A DNA stretch of 8,519 nt from contig JAEZXF010000274.1 of NCBI GenBank assembly GCA_023419995.1, forward strand, positions 1 through 8,519. The letters are read 5' to 3'. Below are positions 6,839-8,519 of this stretch, in pieces. The translations under genes and the position numbers were made by a program. The notes below the pieces were generated by a model, which was given only the letters and a program-made list of their open reading frames with translations, made no database searches and was not told where the DNA came from. This DNA is from Pseudomonadota bacterium (lineage in GTDB: Bacteria > Pseudomonadota > Alphaproteobacteria > Rhizobiales > Rhizobiaceae). Within the stretch, counting starts at the first letter, position 1. The number at the start of each line of letters is the position of its first letter.

Positions 6839-7855
6839 TCAGCTCACCCGGCTGATGCAGAAATCGATGACGTCGAGGAGCGCGTCCTTCTGCGGGGTCC
6901 TGGCCAGCGGGGCGAGCGCGTCGCGGGCGATGCCGCCGAAATGGCGGGCGCGGCCGATCGAGTCGCCGATGGCGCCGTGCTTCGTCATCAGGCCGCGGGC
7001 GCGCTCCAGCGCGGCGTCGTCGGTGTCCGATCCCTCGATCGCGGCCTTCCAGAACTCGCGCTCCTCGGGCGAGCCGCGGCGATAGGCGAGGATGACCGGC
7101 AGCGTCACCTTGCCCTCGCGGAAGTCGTCGCCGACATTCTTGCCGAGGTTGCGCGAATCGCCGCCATAGTCGAGCGCGTCGTCGATGAGCTGGAAGGCGA
7201 GCCCGAGATTGATGCCGTAGGAGCGCAGCGCGGCGCGGTCGGCCTTCGACGCCTCGGCGATGATCGGCCCGACCTCGGCCGCGGAGGAGAACAGCGCGGC
7301 GGTCTTGGCCTTGATGACGGCGAGATAGTCGTCCTCCGTCGTCTCCAGGTTCTTGGCGACGCCGAGCTGCATCACCTCGCCCTCGGCGATGACGGAAGCG
7401 GCCGAGGACAGGACGTCCAGCGCGTCGAGCGAGCCGACGTCGACCATCATGCGGAAGGCCTGGCCGAGCAGGAAGTCGCCGACGAGCACGCTCGCCTGGT
7501 TGCCCCAGATCATCCGTGCGGTGCGCTTGCCGCGGCGCAGGTCGCTTTCGTCGACCACGTCGTCGTGCAGCAGCGTCGCCGTGTGCATGAACTCGACGCT
7601 GGTGGCCAGCTTGACGTGGCCGTCGCCGCGATAGCCGAACATCTGCGCCGCCGCCAGCGTCAGCATCGGGCGCAGGCGCTTGCCGCCCGAGGAGATCAGG
7701 TGGTTGGCCACCTCGGGGATCATCTGCACGTCGGAGCCGGCCTTGGACAGGATCAGTTCGTTGACGCGGCCCATGTCGGCGCGTGTCAGTGCGATCAGCG
7801 CCTCGATAGACGCGTTCGCGCGCTTCCCATCCTCGATATCGACCACCACGCCCAC
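6839..7855 (-). CDS. ispB: Polyprenyl (probably octa- or decaprenyl) diphosphate synthase
   Basis: This trans-type (E) isoprenyl diphosphate synthase condenses isopentenyl diphosphate units onto an allylic primer to make the side chain of ubiquinone in the cytoplasm. The 338-residue product shows GGKRLRP (57-63), the first aspartate-rich motif DDVVD in LLHDDVVDESDLRRGKRTAR (95-114), GEVMQL (159-164), and the second aspartate motif DDALD in FQLIDDALDYGGD (221-233), followed by GKNVGDDFREGKVTLP (238-253). Residues at and just before DDVVD fit a long-chain enzyme, but chain length cannot be fixed from sequence alone; decaprenyl is common in rhizobia, so the symbol is by family convention. The start is GTG 7855, chosen because AGGAG lies 7 nt upstream and the product begins MGVVVDIEDGKRANAS; an open frame extends further upstream to 7999 but crosses the promoter candidate. 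Divergent from the DUF2007 gene. Confidence 0.94.
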   Translation of the reverse strand: MGVVVDIEDGKRANASIEALIALTRADMGRVNELILSKAGSDVQMIPEVANHLISSGGKRLRPMLTLAAAQMFGYRGDGHVKLATSVEFMHTATLLHDDVVDESDLRRGKRTARMIWGNQASVLVGDFLLGQAFRMMVDVGSLDALDVLSSAASVIAEGEVMQLGVAKNLETTEDDYLAVIKAKTAALFSSAAEVGPIIAEASKADRAALRSYGINLGLAFQLIDDALDYGGDSRNLGKNVGDDFREGKVTLPVILAYRRGSPEEREFWKAAIEGSDTDDAALERARGLMTKHGAIGDSIGRARHFGGIARDALAPLARTPQKDALLDVIDFCISRVS

Positions 7856-7862
7856 CAGAAAA

Positions 7863-7867
7863 CTCCT
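7863..7867 (-). promoter_or_regulatory. Ribosome binding site deciding the GTG start of the polyprenyl synthase
   Basis: AGGAG on the minus strand is 7 nt before GTG 7855. This is the only strong Shine-Dalgarno near the beginning of the conserved protein and decides the start against the longer open frame. Confidence 0.75.
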
Positions 7868-7899
7868 TTGCCGATCCCGCCGGCCTTGCCACGGGCGGA

Positions 7900-7928
7900 C
7901 TCTAGGCAGACACGCCCAAGGCGGCAAG
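7900..7928 (-). promoter_or_regulatory. Candidate promoter for the polyprenyl synthase gene
   Basis: On the minus strand CTTGCC (7928-7923) and CTAGAG (7905-7900) are separated by exactly 17 nt, close to the alphaproteobacterial consensus CTTGAC-N17-CTATAT. The transcript would start near 7893 with a leader of about 38 nt. It has the same shape as the glyQ promoter candidate (CTTG at -35, CTAG at -10). Confidence 0.55.
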
Positions 7929-8017
7929 GGGCGAATTGGCGCAAACGCCGCGCGTTCCGGCGCCACACCGTCTATTCGGGATTTACATTCGACCCGCAAC
8001 CTGAAACCTTTTTTTGC

Positions 8018-8242
8018 ATGATCGAGCTCCTGCGCACCAACGATGCCGTGCTGATTTCCTTCGTCGAAGCGCTGCTGCGCGACGCGGGACTGAACTACTT
8101 CGTCGCCGACGGAAACATGAGCGTGGTCGAAGGCTCGCTCGGCATCCTGCCGCGCCGCGTCATGATCGCCAAGGAGGACGGCGACGAGGCGCGCCGGCTT
8201 CTCGCCGATGCGGGCATCGCCGGCGAGATGAAGGACGAATGA
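8018..8242 (+). CDS. DUF2007 family small protein
   Basis: This 74-residue protein (MIELLRTNDAVLISFVEALL at the N-terminus) matches the DUF2007 family, annotated as putative signal-transducing proteins and fold-related to the ACT/PII-like alpha-beta type; the biochemical role is unknown. Supporting features are the ELLRTND opening, the FVADGNMSVVEGSLGILPRR core and the EARRLLADAGI end, typical of the rhizobial members. There is no signal peptide or membrane segment. ATG 8018 has no Shine-Dalgarno; a run of seven T lies just upstream (8009-8015), so initiation may be weak or the mRNA nearly leaderless. The frame stays open far upstream on this strand, but that is antisense to the synthase. The stop overlaps the methyltransferase start by 4 nt, so the two are probably coupled. 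Confidence 0.88.
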   Translation: MIELLRTNDAVLISFVEALLRDAGLNYFVADGNMSVVEGSLGILPRRVMIAKEDGDEARRLLADAGIAGEMKDE

Positions 8243-8519
8243 GCGCCGTGCGCGCCGCCGACGACGCGCCCACGATCGATGCCTTCCATCGCGGCGGCTT
8301 CGTGCTGGTGCAGCCGAGGCGCGGCCATCGCGCGGGCCTCGATGCGATGCTGCTGGCGGCCGCGGTCCCCTCCTCGTTCTCGGGCAGGCTCGCCGATCTC
8401 GGCGCGGGCTGTGGCGCCGCCGGCCTCGCCGCCGCCGCGCGCCTGCCGGCCGCGCACGCCGTCCTCGTCGAGCGCGAGCCGGAGATGGTCGCCCATTCCC
8501 GCCTCACCCTCGACCACCC
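8239..8519 (+). CDS. TrmN6-like SAM-dependent methyltransferase (partial, 3' end off the right edge)
   Basis: Ninety-three codons are visible. After a variable N-terminus, the region FHRGGFVLVQPRRGHRAGLD (16-35) followed by AMLLAAAVP matches the conserved opening of COG4123-type methyltransferases (TrmN6/YfiC, which methylates N6 of A37 in tRNA1-Val in E. coli). Motif I for S-adenosylmethionine binding is LADLGAGCGAAGLA (51-64), and VLVEREPEMVAHSR corresponds to motif II. The catalytic NPPY-type motif expected further on is beyond the window, so substrate (tRNA adenine or other) is not settled and no symbol is given. The ATG overlaps the DUF2007 stop as ATGA. Confidence 0.85.
   Translation, partial: MSAVRAADDAPTIDAFHRGGFVLVQPRRGHRAGLDAMLLAAAVPSSFSGRLADLGAGCGAAGLAAAARLPAAHAVLVEREPEMVAHSRLTLDH

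Noticed and set aside
4844..8242. A 1132-codon plus-strand open frame ending in the DUF2007 protein
   Set aside because: All but the last 74 codons are antisense to the TPR and polyprenyl synthase genes and to the intergenic promoter region. The conserved DUF2007 protein begins at ATG 8018, so the rest is not an N-terminal extension.
1..8519. tRNA genes, CRISPR arrays, T-box or other riboswitch before glyQ
   Set aside because: No cloverleaf-like stretch or regularly spaced repeats were seen. The glyQ leader is only about 30 nt, too short for a T-box.

Overview
The window reads as a piece of a high-GC alphaproteobacterial chromosome. The best fit is the order Hyphomicrobiales (Rhizobiales), possibly a Mesorhizobium-like Phyllobacteriaceae; this is my judgement from protein similarity and gene order, not a database result. 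The supporting signs are separate alpha and beta chains of glycyl-tRNA synthetase, a typical rhizobial long-chain polyprenyl diphosphate synthase, a DUF2007/TrmN6-like methyltransferase pair, and promoter candidates of the alphaproteobacterial type CTTG(A/C)C-N17-CTAG.

Layout, right to left along the minus strand. A polyprenyl diphosphate synthase (GTG start, 7855 to 6839) is followed by a secreted TPR protein with a C-terminal LysM domain (6691 to 4685). Then comes a visibly less GC-rich stretch (about 3415-4640). It holds a secreted, cysteine-rich DUF1036 protein (minus) and a possible 64-residue protein on the plus strand. Next is a glycyl-tRNA synthetase operon with its own promoter candidate: glyQ (3301 to 2348), an isochorismatase-like cysteine hydrolase (2351 to 1740, overlapping glyQ by 4 nt), and glyS (from 1622, running off the left edge). 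On the plus strand at the right edge, a DUF2007 protein (8018-8242) overlaps the start of a TrmN6-like methyltransferase (8239 to the edge) by 4 nt. They are transcribed divergently from the polyprenyl synthase.

Most of the window is housekeeping: glycine tRNA charging, quinone side-chain synthesis, tRNA or other methylation, and an envelope TPR protein. The most unusual structure lies between the hydrolase and glyS. The first 44 bp of glyS are present twice (1579-1622 and 1697-1740, 41/44 identical). The upstream copy starts a 41-codon ORF whose ATG overlaps the hydrolase stop as TGATG and whose stop lies inside the start of the real glyS. This looks like a partial duplication that left a translated or structured leader in front of glyS.

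I do not see a phage, CRISPR, toxin-antitoxin, biosynthetic or defence system. No gene-free stretch exceeds 300 bases. The largest gaps are about 160 nt (7856-8017), 147 nt (6692-6838), 117 nt (1623-1739) and 113 nt (3302-3414); 4405-4684 holds only the uncertain small ORF.
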